Assembly: GCA_030340625.1 (NCBI GenBank) | Contig: JAOPHQ010005144.1 | Coordinates: 145,001-209,000, forward strand | Origin: Merluccius polli | Taxonomy: Eukaryota; Chordata; Actinopteri; Gadiformes; Merlucciidae | Direction of reading: 5' to 3' | Length of the DNA stretch: 64,000 bases | In this document: positions 45,042-56,106 of the stretch, in pieces | Layout: each line of letters begins with the position of its first letter | Numbering within the stretch: position 1 is the first letter of the stretch | Program-made: the position numbers and the translations under genes | Notes under the pieces: model-generated | The model's database searches: none | What the model was told of the DNA's origin: nothing | What the model saw: only the letters and a program-made list of their open reading frames with translations

Positions 45042-46752
45042 GTATGAGTAAACATGTAAACACAGATGTCATTTGATGGAATTGGGACCTGAAAGTATTC
45101 AAAGAACACTAATGGACCCATGTAAGGTACTGGTTATTGTGAGCACAATATAACCTACCTGTTCTCAGACATTATGCACTTTGCCACCTTTATCCACACC
45201 TTTAGTGCACAATGCATTCTTTCTTTTTTTTTTTCTAAAATTCTGTAGAAATACCCGTTGATTGTAATATTGTAAACATTTCAATTTAATTGACACTAGT
45301 GCATTTTAAACAACATAATTATATGATTGCTGTGAATATCTATTATTCTATTTGAACTAGATTCACACAAGTTTTAAAGACAATAGCTGGTAGTGTTTGA
45401 GCGAGTGACACCGGATTTACACCGGGGACGTCTGCGTCGCGTTACGGCTGCGTCGCGTTATGGCTGCGTCCTCTGCCCTGCGTCAATTTCCACCGGACGC
45501 GTTACGGCATCGTAGTGCTGCGAGGCGGCTGGATTCGCGGGATCACGCGAGAACTACAAGACCACGCAAGAATCAGGAGACCACGCGATAATTTGTAGAT
45601 AATTTGTATTAGTCAATATAGAACAAACAAATAAAAGGTTACTTTGCCTTTCCGAAGATGACTTGCAGTTGCTTTGTCTGTCAGAAGTTGATTTGCTGTT
45701 GATTTGGTCATTTTTCCTAGATTTGTGTGCTTCTACCATGAGTTGGTAGGCTATATGGCGCTCGAGCGCTCCCCATCCAGCACTGTGTTCCCGGGCTAGG
45801 CACCAGCAGATTAACCCATTCCATCGATTGAGCAGTAAGGTAAAAATATATCTCTTTGAATAAAACATTGCTAATGCTAACTCAAACTATACATTCTCTA
45901 CATTCTATTATAATAGAGTTATAAATTATGTGAAAGAACCAACGTCATATATTGTATATCTCAGTTTGTTCAGAAGTCCTTTCCTTTAGTTATTTGGAAT
46001 ATGAAAATAGCCGTTAAACCGTGTGGGAATTTGACATGCTTATAAAGGAGTATCTTTTACTAAACAAAAATTAAACTCGCTATATTTTTCCAATAGTAAA
46101 CAAATTATAAATATGTCTAAGTGTTCATCAAGTAGGCCTATAGCTTTATTAACTTCAGTTGAAAACAACGACGACAACATTTCAAGGGATAACAACGACA
46201 TTTCAAGGGATAAAGACGACGATATTTCAAGGGATAATATTATGACTCAAGTGAAAAGGAATTCCTTTTGTTTAGACTACTATTCTAGACAAATGTACAT
46301 TATATTCTTATAAAGCTAAGCCTTTGTATATCATTTTTAAGTACACGAATGGTCTGTTGTAAGCCTTATGGGATGCTTCGAGAAGAAGTCTCACGAGCCC
46401 TCCTAGACAGAGTACCGCGAAAAAATCATTAAAGTCATCATTTGTCTGCCCAAATAAGGGTTTCCCGAGCAACCAGTCTCACGCGTCTAGGGGAAAGTCC
46501 ATAGAATAGAGTAGGCCTACCACATCTCTATTGCGTAAAACTACGTCAAATGCCTACATTGCCTTATTTACTTGGGATATTTCATCTTATACCGATTTTC
46601 TTAACCTGTTGCAGATAAACGCAACCGTTTTGACAATAAGGCTTGCCCATTCTCGTTACCGGCATAGATTGCGGTGAAAGACACATTTTATCTCCATGTT
46701 CTGACTAATTCTGAAAGCCGATCTAACTATATTTTTGTCTTCTCCTTCTCAG
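45042..46752. other. spacer between prkdc relic and OB-fold gene
   Basis: No exon assigned. 45405-45590 is GC-rich and looks like one end of a DNA transposon (CACCGGATTTACACCGGGGA, then repeated GCGTCGCGTTACGGCT). A pyrimidine-rich acceptor (TTTTTGTCTTCTCCTTCTCAG) at the right edge implies an untranslated leader exon of the downstream gene somewhere upstream. Confidence 0.45.
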
Positions 46753-46753
46753 A

Positions 46754-48156
46754 ATGTCTTTCCCTACCGCCAGCAGTGCCCCGTACAATCGGCCACAGCC
46801 ACTTCGCCTTTAGTTTGTGGCACTAAAAAACCAGCCCAAAGTAATAACGTGGCTGTTTAATGAACAAGGATGTCAGCCGGGGCTTGTGAAGTCCAACCAA
46901 ACTGCAGCAGTTACCGATGGCAAAACGGCGATGAAAATCACCCTCATGGAGGCAATTGCGTACAGGGTCACTGAGGGGAAGACCTATATTGTTCGTGGCT
47001 ATGCCATGGGGAGATACGGTGGCATAATTATAAAGGGTGACACCCAGCTGTACGCCACCGCCCCACTGGAGGTGTCGGCGGAGGCGCGCAAACTAATAAA
47101 TCCAGCCTCGCCCTACACGCCACTGAGGGACAAGGTGGTGGGAAAAATGATAACGGTGGAGGGGAAAGTGATCCAGGTCGGTAATCGTCTTTCAAATGTT
47201 GTATGTTGTATGTTATATGTCCATGTTTGATCTGGTTTGAATCATCCCATTAAAAAGTCTTCTTCTTTACAGCTGTCCTCAGTAAAAAGAATTGTCAGAG
47301 GGGACGAAGTGTTCCCCCTGACCAATGTAACAATTGAACAGGTAGGTCAGACTGACATCCAGTGCTTTGTTATTTGGTTGCATGCATTAGGATGATAGGC
47401 CTACTATGTGTGCATAACATATGAATATCGGCTTAATTATCAGTGAATTATTAATCAGGTTGGCCTATGGTAGACCTATTGGCAAGATGTTTGTCTTTAA
47501 GGACTATTTGTTTGTCTTTCTTTAGGATGGAACTACGGCCAACCTGGCCCTATGGAGGGAGGCGGCAGTAGAGAAGCTGACTGTGGGCCAGGTGGTCCGG
47601 GTGACACACATGAAGGGCAATCTGCATGCCAGCTATGGCTGGCAACTTCAGTCCACTGCCTCAACGTCATTTGAGGTAAATTGTTGAGACTGAATGACAG
47701 CCAATGATTTTTGCCTGCTGATACAAACTACCTAGGCCTAGAATAGTTACAAATTGTATATGTGATCTAACTGACATTTCTTGAGTGGTCAACTGAACTG
47801 AAGGATGTGTTCCAATGCATTAGGCCTATTGCCTAAGGCTACTACTACTGTATTATGCTCGTGTGAAATAAAGGTTATTGTATTGTGTTGTATATTGATA
47901 TATATATGACGCATTTGAGACCTTTGATTCATTTCTTTAGGAGGTCTCCAGCAAATCAACCATCATTGATATCATTGGGGTGCTGCTTGGGGAGGGGGAG
48001 TCAGCAGAGGTCCTCCTAACAGATGACGGCACCCTAAAGGTCACCCGGAAGGTGTGGGAGGTGGTGGGGTGGGACCTCCCCTATGTCCCCTTCCCTGTTG
48101 GGGTCACCCTTTTAAACGGGGAAATAATAGAGGTCAAGCTCCCCTCTGAGCTTTGA
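46754..48156 (+). CDS. tandem OB-fold (RPA-like) protein, in-frame TAG near start
   Basis: Four exons with clean GT-AG borders: 46753-47176, 47273-47341, 47526-47675 and 47941-48156, all phase 0. If the TAG at codon 20 is ignored there are 285 codons before TGA. The N-terminal half contains TYIVRGYAMGRYGGIIIKGD, an OB-strand pattern. The second half has VTIEQDGTTANLALWREAAV, EKLTVGQVVRVTHMKGN, the arrangement of a nucleic-acid-binding OB fold such as RPA DBD-B. I infer a single-strand nucleic-acid-binding protein and cannot name it. TAG (46811-46813) forms the AG of CTTCGCCTTTAG, a good splice acceptor, so an alternative leader exon could bypass it. Otherwise initiation at a later ATG (for example 46932) or loss of function applies. 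Exons 2-4 show no damage. Confidence 0.6.
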
Positions 48157-49157
48157 ACACCATTGTAAATAGTTATGAATAAGTTATTTGTATGTTAATA
48201 TGTTAATGTTATTGTTGTTGTTGTTCATTAAAGTGTTTGTTCGTCTGTTGAAACAATGGATTCATTCAATTTAGCAACTGTGTTAATCTAGAGGCATCAG
48301 CATTGATTTGTATGTTATTACATTGTGATAAAATGTTTAGCCTAATGAGTTTAATAGATTCAAAAATATAGATCAGCTGAACTAAAGTGATACAATCTAA
48401 ACCAATTTCAAAGGGAAGTGAATACGGAGAGCTATAATAGGAGGGATAGGCAGAGCAGAGGACAAACACAAAAAGATTCCAGTTAGGGCGTGTTCACACC
48501 TAGCGTTTTTTGTGATAGGGAAAAGTTAAGCCGACCACTTTTTCAACAACAAAAAAAGCTGGCAGCGCTTTTTGTCCTAAAAGCGGCGAGAGCATTTTTT
48601 TCTATCGCCTAGCAACGAACCCACTCTAGACCCCGACGTTACTCGCCTACTACGTATCCAGGCTACCCTTACATCGTTGTTAAATGGCTAGAAACAGGCG
48701 ATTGGCACTTGCATTGGCCCTAACTGACGACGAGGAGGAGAATCATGTACCTGCACGTTTGTGTGTGCAGATATCACTCGGGGAAGGCAACAGCAATGCC
48801 GACTATCATAGTCCAGGAGCTTTGTTTCGATGATGCGCGATTTGCGGCGTAGGCTACTGTGATTGATCAGCTGTCAAAAAAGACATTCGGGCATAAAAAG
48901 AATTTGGAAAACGGAAGAAAAGCCAAAGGTACAAGACTGTGTACATTATTTGTTGACCGAGTGAGGAACTACTCATCCCGAATCAAACATAATATGGTCA
49001 CGACTACCATAACGAACGATTGGCTTGGTTAAAGGCTTAATACTCTTTTTATAAGGATTCTACGAAAAGTGGACGAGATAAATGCATGGGAAATTTACTT
49101 CCGGCACCGGAGCTGTTAAAAAGGGGGCGGTCACTGTTACGCTCTATTGCTGGCTAC

Positions 49158-49848
49158 TAGGGCTGCAGCTATCGATTCTTTTTGTAATCGATTAATTTAG
49201 CACTTTATCGATCGATTAATCGAGGAATCGGATTAAAAAAAATTGCATTTTTAAACAACCAAAACAAATAATGCATAACGAAAATGAGGGGGGGGGGGGG
49301 GGGGGGCGGTGCGCGCAATAGTAACACACCGCGGACCTACGGCCGAAGGGGGGGGCGGGGTGCGCGCAATAGTAACACACCGCGGACCTACGGCCGAAGG
49401 GGGGGGGATGGGGGTGCGCGCAATAGTAACACACCGCGGACCTACGACCGACGGGGGGGGGGGGGCCGACGGGGGTGGGGGGGGGGGGGGGGGGGGGGTG
49501 CGCGCAATAGTAACACACTGCGGACCTACGGCCGAAGGGGGGGGGGGGGGGGTGCGCGCAATAGTAACACACCACGGACCTACGGCCGACGGGGGGGGGG
49601 GGGGGGGGGGGGCGACGGGAGGGGGGGGTGCGCGCAATAGTAACACACTGCGGACCTACGGCCGAAGGGGGGGGCGGGGTGCGCGCAATAGTAACACACC
49701 ACGGACCTACGGCCGACGGAGGGGGGGGGGGGGGCGCTGCACATAGGCGCGTCATAGGAATTTAACGAGGCTTCGAGGCAGATGTTTTGCCTCGAGGAAT
49801 TTTCTGAATCGAGTTAATCGAGTAACTCGATGAATCGTTGCAGCCCTA
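49158..49848. mobile_element. hAT element nested in the Harbinger element
   Basis: Ends TAGGGCTGCAGC and GTTGCAGCCCTA with a perfect 8-bp duplication CTGGCTAC (49150-49157 and 49849-49856). Subterminal ATCGATTAAT motifs at both ends resemble those of the 15622-16471 element. The centre is a GC-rich minisatellite (49290-49740). No transposase. Confidence 0.93.
49290..49740 (-). repeat. GC-rich minisatellite, minus orientation
   Basis: About eight units of GCGCAATAGTAACACACCGC, GGACCTACGGCCGA separated by G-runs of varying length: the reverse complement of the arrays at 24536-24850 and 53477-53541. G-runs of more than ten bases make it a candidate for quadruplex formation and for assembly error. 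The open frames across it are artefacts. Confidence 0.95.
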
Positions 49849-49940
49849 CTGGCTACCATAAACGTCACAGTCACTGAGCCTCACGGAGAACACATGCTGT
49901 TTGCAGTAAGCTTGACCTGCGCGTTTTCGTCTTCCGACAG

Positions 49941-50482
49941 TCTTTAATACTTCTCAAAGAGGCGAAGAAGGTAAGAAATAACTTAACTATAGTAGTGCAT
50001 ATAAGAATATAAGTGAGTATTTATGTGGCTTCATAAGGCTAGCTAGTTAGCTAAGTAAACTAGCTTAGGTATCAGCGCATTTTGGCCACGTGCATCAAGT
50101 GTGAGCAGTAGTATAAAGTAAATAACGATTTTTTTCCCCACATAATAATTTGGCGTTTCTTGTTGTGCCAAGTTGCTTATGGAGGACACCATTAAATAAT
50201 TACATATATGAAATGATTATATGTTTTTTTTTACATGAAATGAATCGGTATGTTAATGAATTAATGACACATTTAAGTAATTATTTAATGGTTTATTTAT
50301 TTTATTTTGGCAGTTTTAGTCCTCCACTAACTTAAAACGTCTTGTGCTGTATTTTTTCCCGCTGGCTGCAGGTGCCGCTTCTACAGCGAGCCACGCTTCA
50401 GAAGCACTTCAGCAGTCTTGTTTTTTTCCACTGCTTTCATAGTCTTTGATACTTCCCAAAGAGGCGAAGAAGGTAAGAGATA
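49941..50482 (+). repeat. duplicated exon-end/donor segment, 502 bp apart
   Basis: TCTTTAATACTTCTCAAAGA, GGCGAAGAAGGTAAGA (49941-49976) recurs with two substitutions at 50443-50478. The similarity continues through AATAACTTA and GTGCATATAAGAATATA. Each copy ends with a GTAAGA that looks like a splice donor, suggesting a local duplication of a leader exon of the MADF-type gene. Confidence 0.7.
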
Positions 50483-50514
50483 ACTTACAGTGCATATAAG
50501 AATATACATGAGTG

Positions 50515-50630
50515 TTGGTAATAACGGCGTTAGAGTATAACGGCGTTACTAATGGCATTACTTTTTTCAGTAACGAGTAATCTAATTAATTACGTTTCCC
50601 TCGTTGCAACGCCGTTACCGTTACTGAGAA
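50515..50630 (+). repeat. end fragment of a fish hAT-type repeat
   Basis: GTTGGTAATAACGGCGTTAG, then CAGTAACGAGTAATCTAATT and GCAACGCCGTTACCGTTACT: a sequence I recognise as a widely dispersed fish DNA-transposon end. It directly abuts the MADF-type exon and probably removed that gene's original 5' coding part. Confidence 0.5.
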
Positions 50631-50631
50631 T

Positions 50632-51787
50632 GTGAAGTGGCGCATACATCTGTATGATGCTACCGTGCCGGGTCATCGCGATCGGCAACGTTGCAAAAAT
50701 AGTTGGGAGGAGATCGCAAGTGCGCTGGACCTGTCAGTTAAACAGGTCCAAAATAGGTGGAATCTGGCCAGGGACAGATTTGTCCGAGCCCATAGCAAGG
50801 CTATGGGAAAGAAGAGCGGGGATGCTGCTGGGGGACCACAACATCCAATTTTACAACGTTTGGCGTGGCTGAAAGTGCACGTCAAACACCGAAGCACCTC
50901 GTCTAACTTTGATGTAAGTGTATTTTATGTCTGCTTTGTAAAATTATCAATGTTGATTGATCATGTCTAACTGACTTAAAACCAATTCACACCCAAAATA
51001 AGTACCATTGATCAATTCAGTCAAATGCGCTTACGCATCCATTTTCAGCACCATGGATAGCAAGCGGCAAGAGCAGTAATAGCTAGTTGGGAAAGATAAT
51101 ACCTAGAGAAATCGATGGTGTTGTTCTGATTTTCATTTCTAGTTAATTTATAAGTATTAAATAATAGAATAATCAATACAAATTGACAGTTATTCCATAC
51201 ATGTATTTCAAAAAACAAACATTTACATTGTCCCCTGGAGCAAAGGTGTGGCAGCTGCCATACCTTGCCACACCCAATTGACGCATGTCAATTGACATGA
51301 TTCACAACCTATTGCCCATCCATCTCCATAGGTTAAACATGGCAAAACTCGACCCCCCCCCCCCTCCTGCTTTCTCATGACTCACCCATGAAAATATAGT
51401 ATAAACAATAAATGTTGTGTTGGAGTATAGAGTTAATTATATATGTTGTACTTCTGTAGAATCAAGATCAAGGAGGAGGAGGAGCTGGAGGAGGGTGTTT
51501 CACTGCCTGCAGGGCATGGGTCCTCACCACCACCACCAACTGACGTAGGAATCCCCCCCCCTTCTCAGAGTCCCCGGCCTGGAGCCTCGAAAAGGAGAAC
51601 TGCGGAGGTGGATCCGGTTGATGCGGCCTTATTGGAAAGACTGGAGGAGTTGCGGCGTGAGGCACAGCAAAGCAAAAATGTGTTCAGCACATTCACCACG
51701 TACCTGAACACCTTTCTTCAGGACCTTCCATCAACAGATGCCAGGAAGCTGATGAAAGAGATTCAGCAGCTAATGCTGACATATTAA
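50632..51787 (+). CDS. Harbinger accessory protein, MADF/Myb-like, 5' truncated
   Basis: Exon 50632-50913 encodes VKWRIHLYDATVPGHRDRQR, CKNSWEEIASALDLSVKQVQ and NRWNLARDRFVRAHSKAMGK: a MADF-type trihelix DNA-binding domain without its first helix. GTAAGT donor. Exon 51467-51787 (acceptor CAAG) begins IKEEEELEEG, has a Pro-rich linker, and ends with a helical LERLEELRREAQQSKNVF, LMKEIQQLMLTY segment, BESS-like, then TAA. In Harbinger elements such a protein binds the element and carries the transposase into the nucleus. No initiator ATG is present in frame, because the upstream sequence is a repeat fragment. A poly(A) signal candidate AATAAATAAA lies near 51990. Confidence 0.65.
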
Positions 51788-52165
51788 TAGTCAACATTTT
51801 GTATATGTCTTATATAGATGCTCAAATGTTCTATGTTCTATTGTTCCATCTATATTTAAGACCCTTGAATGTATTTCATGAATGTATTGTATATGTATTG
51901 TATTGTTCTTGAATGTCTTGTATTAAATGTATTGTTTTGGTACTGTTTTTTTAAGTGCCTTTGCAACTGTTGCACTTTAGTGCTAAAAATAAATAAATTG
52001 GCACTCTAATAACATTTGTTTGTTATTTCATGTATTGTTATAACCATAGATTGTATACAATTGGTTATAAGAACACATTTTTTTTTATTGAACAAAACCG
52101 ATTGGTCCTCTAAAAACATACTAACAAAAGCAGATCACATTGACACTGACAGTAGAACAGAACAT

Positions 52166-53291
52166 CTAGGCTACATTATTGACAGTGCCACGTCTGACAT
52201 GCCTATCCTGCCAGTCAATCCTCCCTTGATCTGTCTGGAAGAATTCTTTAAATGTTTCCCTGACAGTCATGCCATCCTGGGTGGCTCTTGCCGCTGTGAT
52301 GCAACGGGTGCTGATGAGATTGGTGTCTCCCTGGACCACCTGGCGCCATTCTCCAGGTGCACCATCCCTGTCAATCATTCCCGGGGGTATGTAGCGGGTT
52401 TGTTCTGGCAGGGATTGCCATTGGCAAGAATGCCAAAGGCATTTTCAATGACCCGTCTGGCTTGTGAATGCCGGTAATTGTACACCTTCTGGTCGTGAGA
52501 CAGTTGTTGTGATCCAGGGTATGGGCGCATGAGGTTGATCTTCTGGGGGAAGGCCTCATCAGCCACAAAAACAGGTGGTGTCAAAACATCTGTCCCAGGC
52601 AGAGGAGCGTGTGGCGGCAGAGGGAGTCGTCCCTGAATTAGCTGCGCTCCGAACTTGGTCCGACCAAAGACCCCAGCGTCGCTTTCCCTGCCGAAGGCTC
52701 CGATGTCGACGAAAGTAAAACCTTTATATTTTGTAATAACTACTGCCGCTGTTGGCAGGTGCTTTGACGCGGACGTGTTTACCATCAATCGCACCAATGC
52801 AATTGGGGTAATCCCATTGCGTCCAAAAGTCACCACGGATTGCCTCCCATTGTGCGCCTTGCGGGTATTTCACTTCATCTTTCAGACCAGCCCACAGAGC
52901 CTGACACACCTCCTTGATGATCGTGCACACCGTTGCAGTGCCCAACTTGTAGCTGGCTGCCAGGGCTTGTTGGCTGATCCCTGCTGCCAGAAAACGTATG
53001 GTGACCGCCAGACGTTCAGCATCGCTCACGGGCGCTCTGTGGGACGCGGCATGCTGGATCATCGGCGCTACCCGGCGTAACAGTTCATCAAACCGTGCGG
53101 CGGACATCCTAAAATATTGAAAATGCCTTTTGTCATCCAACTCCCTCATTGGCAAAACTAAAGAAAAAAACTCGCCGTTGATATGACGATCTTCATTTAA
53201 AGGTCGCACATGCCACCGCCGCGAACACCTTTTGCGCCTTTTTTGCCTTTCTAATAAGAATAAGCAATGTGATCTCCTCTACTGACGCCAT
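52166..53291 (-). pseudogene. Harbinger DDE transposase, broken
   Basis: Starts at ATG 53291 (MASVEEITLL). It changes frame near 53240 to RRKRCSRRWHVRPLNEDRHI, then LPMRELDDKRHFQYFRMSAA and NCIGAIDGKHVRVKAPANSG (first catalytic Asp). A small deletion near 52720-52730 joins it, out of frame, to YKGFTFVDIGAFGRESDAGV. The end is RRVIENAFGILA (catalytic Glu), followed by another deletion and the C-terminal MIDRDGAPGEWRQVV, RETFKEFFQTDQGRIDWQ. The DDE residues are recognisable, but at least three frame changes make it non-functional. It converges on the MADF-type gene. Confidence 0.88.
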
Positions 53292-53457
53292 GTTTACAAT
53301 TGTTGATGCCGGTAATTTGCGACAAGGCAGTGCCCTCTAGAGGATGTATCGCGTCACATCCATAAACCGGACGGAGGTATGAAGGGTAGTACCGGAGACG
53401 ACGTTTGGTACGGACGGACTTATTTCGTCCGGATCCGGAGGTATGAATCAGCCTTTA

Positions 53458-53545
53458 CTATTGTGCGCGCGTTCCCCCCGTCCGCGGTGTGTTACTATTG
53501 CGCCCCCCCGTAGGTCCGCGGTGTGTTACTATTGCGCGCGCTAAC
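53458..53545 (+). repeat. GC-rich minisatellite remnant
   Basis: Two and a half units of the GTCCGCGGTGTGTTACTATT, GCGCG family, sitting directly outside the right end of the Harbinger element. Confidence 0.88.
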
Positions 53546-56106
53546 GCGTTAATGAGGCTAATTGAGGCTGTTAATGAGTGTGTGCACAGTGGAGCTGTAG
53601 AGATCTTTTCTTAAAGAATTCAGTACAGTTAGTACTCAAGAGACTGTGGTCATTCCTTCCAGAGTTCAGAACTTCGAGTGCAGAGTTCTTAGGTTGTCTT
53701 CTAGTTTATAATGTTCTATTGTGCTGGGTAGAGTATTCTGGAGATTTTCCTACAGTGGGCTACAATGGCATATGTTATGCCAAAGTTCACATGCCGTTCA
53801 TGTGGTATCTCCCTGAAAAGTATTAAAAGCTATGTTGATCATCAGCTTCTGCATAGACAAATGAGGCAAATAGCTACTATCCATGTTGCTTTGCAGACTG
53901 CAAACAAAAATTCACCAAGTACACTGCTTTAAAAGCTCATGTCTATTGTTCCCACAACAGTCCTGTTTCACTGTTTGAAGACACACAAAGGTCATTTGTA
54001 TGTGATGATGTGCATTGTAAGAAGAAATGCATAGATTTGAGAAATCTTGTTGCACACCTCAAGGTACATTTGAATAAGCATGAGTTAGTACATTGCCCAT
54101 TTAGCGATTGTAACAAGGCGTTTAAAGTGAAGTCCTCATTTACATCCCATGTTTCAAGAACACATAAACACTCAAGTCACATACTCTGAGCCATCTGTAT
54201 CCTCTCAGATTGAGCCCAATGAAACTGAAACTGAAATGGACCAAAGTGAAAATCAGTCTCAGGTTACAGAAGATATTGATATAAGGTCTTTGTACATGAA
54301 GAATCTGTGCCTGTTTTACATGCAACTCCAGGCAAAGTATCTGGTTCCGTCATCAACTATTCAAATGATTGTTGAAGAGATCAATGGCCTTAATGACATT
54401 TGTCATCAGTACACAAAAGACAAAATTAAAGAGACACTTAGAGGAAATACTAATATGTCAGATGCTGAGATTGATTCAGTTTTTCAGAGTCTTCAGGAAG
54501 CTGATTTGCATGCTTCATGTAGTTCTCAGCTCTCCACAGAATATATTAGGAGGCAGTATTTTGAGAAGAACTTTGCCTATGTGCACCCAGAAAATGTTTT
54601 TCTGGGCACCAATGAGCATAGAAGAGACAGTTATGCACAATACATACTCTTGCATGACACTTTAAGAGCTATTCTAAAGGATCCTGTTGTGTGGGAAGAG
54701 TGTGTTAGGTCTCAAAATCAGCCTGTTTCTGATGTCGTCTTAAGTGATATTTCTGATGGCTCTGTCTTCAAATCCAGTGACCTGTTTCTACAAGCTGGTG
54801 ACATCATTTTAAAACTGATATTGTATCAGGATGCATTTGAAGTTGTCAACCCACTTGGGTCATCCAGGAGAAAACATAAGCTTGTGGGAGTATACTTCAC
54901 ACTTGCTGACTTTGAGCCATTCCATCGTTCCAGTATTGACCATTTGCAGTTAGTACTGTTGTGCAAAGAGAAAGACTTTAAGTCCTTTGGTCAGCACATA
55001 GTGTTTGAGAGAATGTTGTCAGACCTGACACAGCTTGAACAACATGGACTTGTAGCCACTTCTGGTCATGTGGTTCGAGCAACAATAATATCTATTGTAG
55101 GTGACAATTTGGGATCACACTGCATTGGTGGCTACACACAGAATTTCAGCACTTCCAAGTAGTTCTGCAGGTATTGTGAGGTAAAAAGAGACCAACTTGA
55201 GAGTGTGAGTCAGAGCTTTCCTGTACGAACAGTCGATAACTACAAAGAAGCAGTGCAGTTATTGCAGGAGAGTGATGTGAATGACGTCAAAGGCATCTAT
55301 TGTGACTCCATCTTTAACACACTGAAATATTTCCACGTATGTTAGCCAGGCCTTCCTCCATGCATAGGGCATGACTTGTTTGAGGGAGTTGTAGCTTATG
55401 ACTTGGCCATTTACTTGTGTTACTTCATAAAGGTCAAGCATTGGCTCACATACTCTCAGCTGAACAGGCGAATCACACAATTTTCCTACAAGGACTCAGA
55501 TTCCAGCTCATCTCCTTGTCAAGTTAATGAAAAGGCCATCACAATAGGTGGCCAAGCAGCTGAGAACTGGTATCTGCTTAGACTCCTGCCTGTCGTTATT
55601 GGTGACAAAGTTGATCCTCGTGACCCAGTGTGGCAACTAGTGATCACTCTGAAAGAACTTGTGGAACTAGTGTGTGCACCTAAGATCACCACTGCCCAGG
55701 TGGCTTACCTCAACATTGTTCTGGTTGAATATCTGGAAACAAGGAAAACAATGTTTCCTTCTGATCACCTGAAACCCAAGCACCACTATCTTCTCTATTA
55801 TGTATCATTGATCCTCAAACTGGGTCCCCTAATACGGCTGTGGACAATGAGATTTGAGAGTAAACACTCTTACTTCAAGAGGTGTGTGAGGAGGACACAC
55901 AACTTTAAGAATATATGCCAGTCTCTCGCAAATCAGCACCAACTCCTCCAAACAACCCTCAGCTCAAACTCCTTTTTTGCACCAGTGCTGAAGTCAAAAA
56001 ACGTTACTCCATATCATGCTCACCTGTACAGTGATGCAGTGCGCAATGCAGTTGAAGCACACATGTTTACAGAACCGGATTCTGTGTCAACTGAGGTAGA
56101 TTTTAA

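Larger units (their letters stand above)
48486..53454. mobile_element. PIF/Harbinger element with two convergent genes
   Basis: The imperfect inverted ends are GGGCGTGTTCACACCT at the left and, read inward, AGGCTGATTCATACCT at the right. TTA flanks both sides (48483-48485 and 53455-53457), the TWA target expected for Harbinger. Inside are a plus-strand MADF-type gene (50632-51787) and a minus-strand DDE transposase gene (52166-53291) facing each other, the usual two-gene layout. Both are damaged. A short plus-strand ATG exon (48684, MARNRRLALALALTDDEEEN) and a segment shared with the hAT MITE at 6752 lie near the left end. A hAT element (49158-49848) is nested within. Confidence 0.8.

Noticed and set aside
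48684..48860. Separate gene starting MARNRRLALALALTDDEEEN
   Set aside because: No donor or downstream exon could be matched, and it lies inside the Harbinger element; treated as an element fragment.
49216..49755. Pro/Gly-rich open frames on both strands in the G-run array
   Set aside because: Produced by the minisatellite and homopolymers; the same peptide pattern repeats with unit length.
51468..53080. Open frames opposite the MADF and transposase exons
   Set aside because: Antisense shadows; the opposite strands carry recognisable domains.
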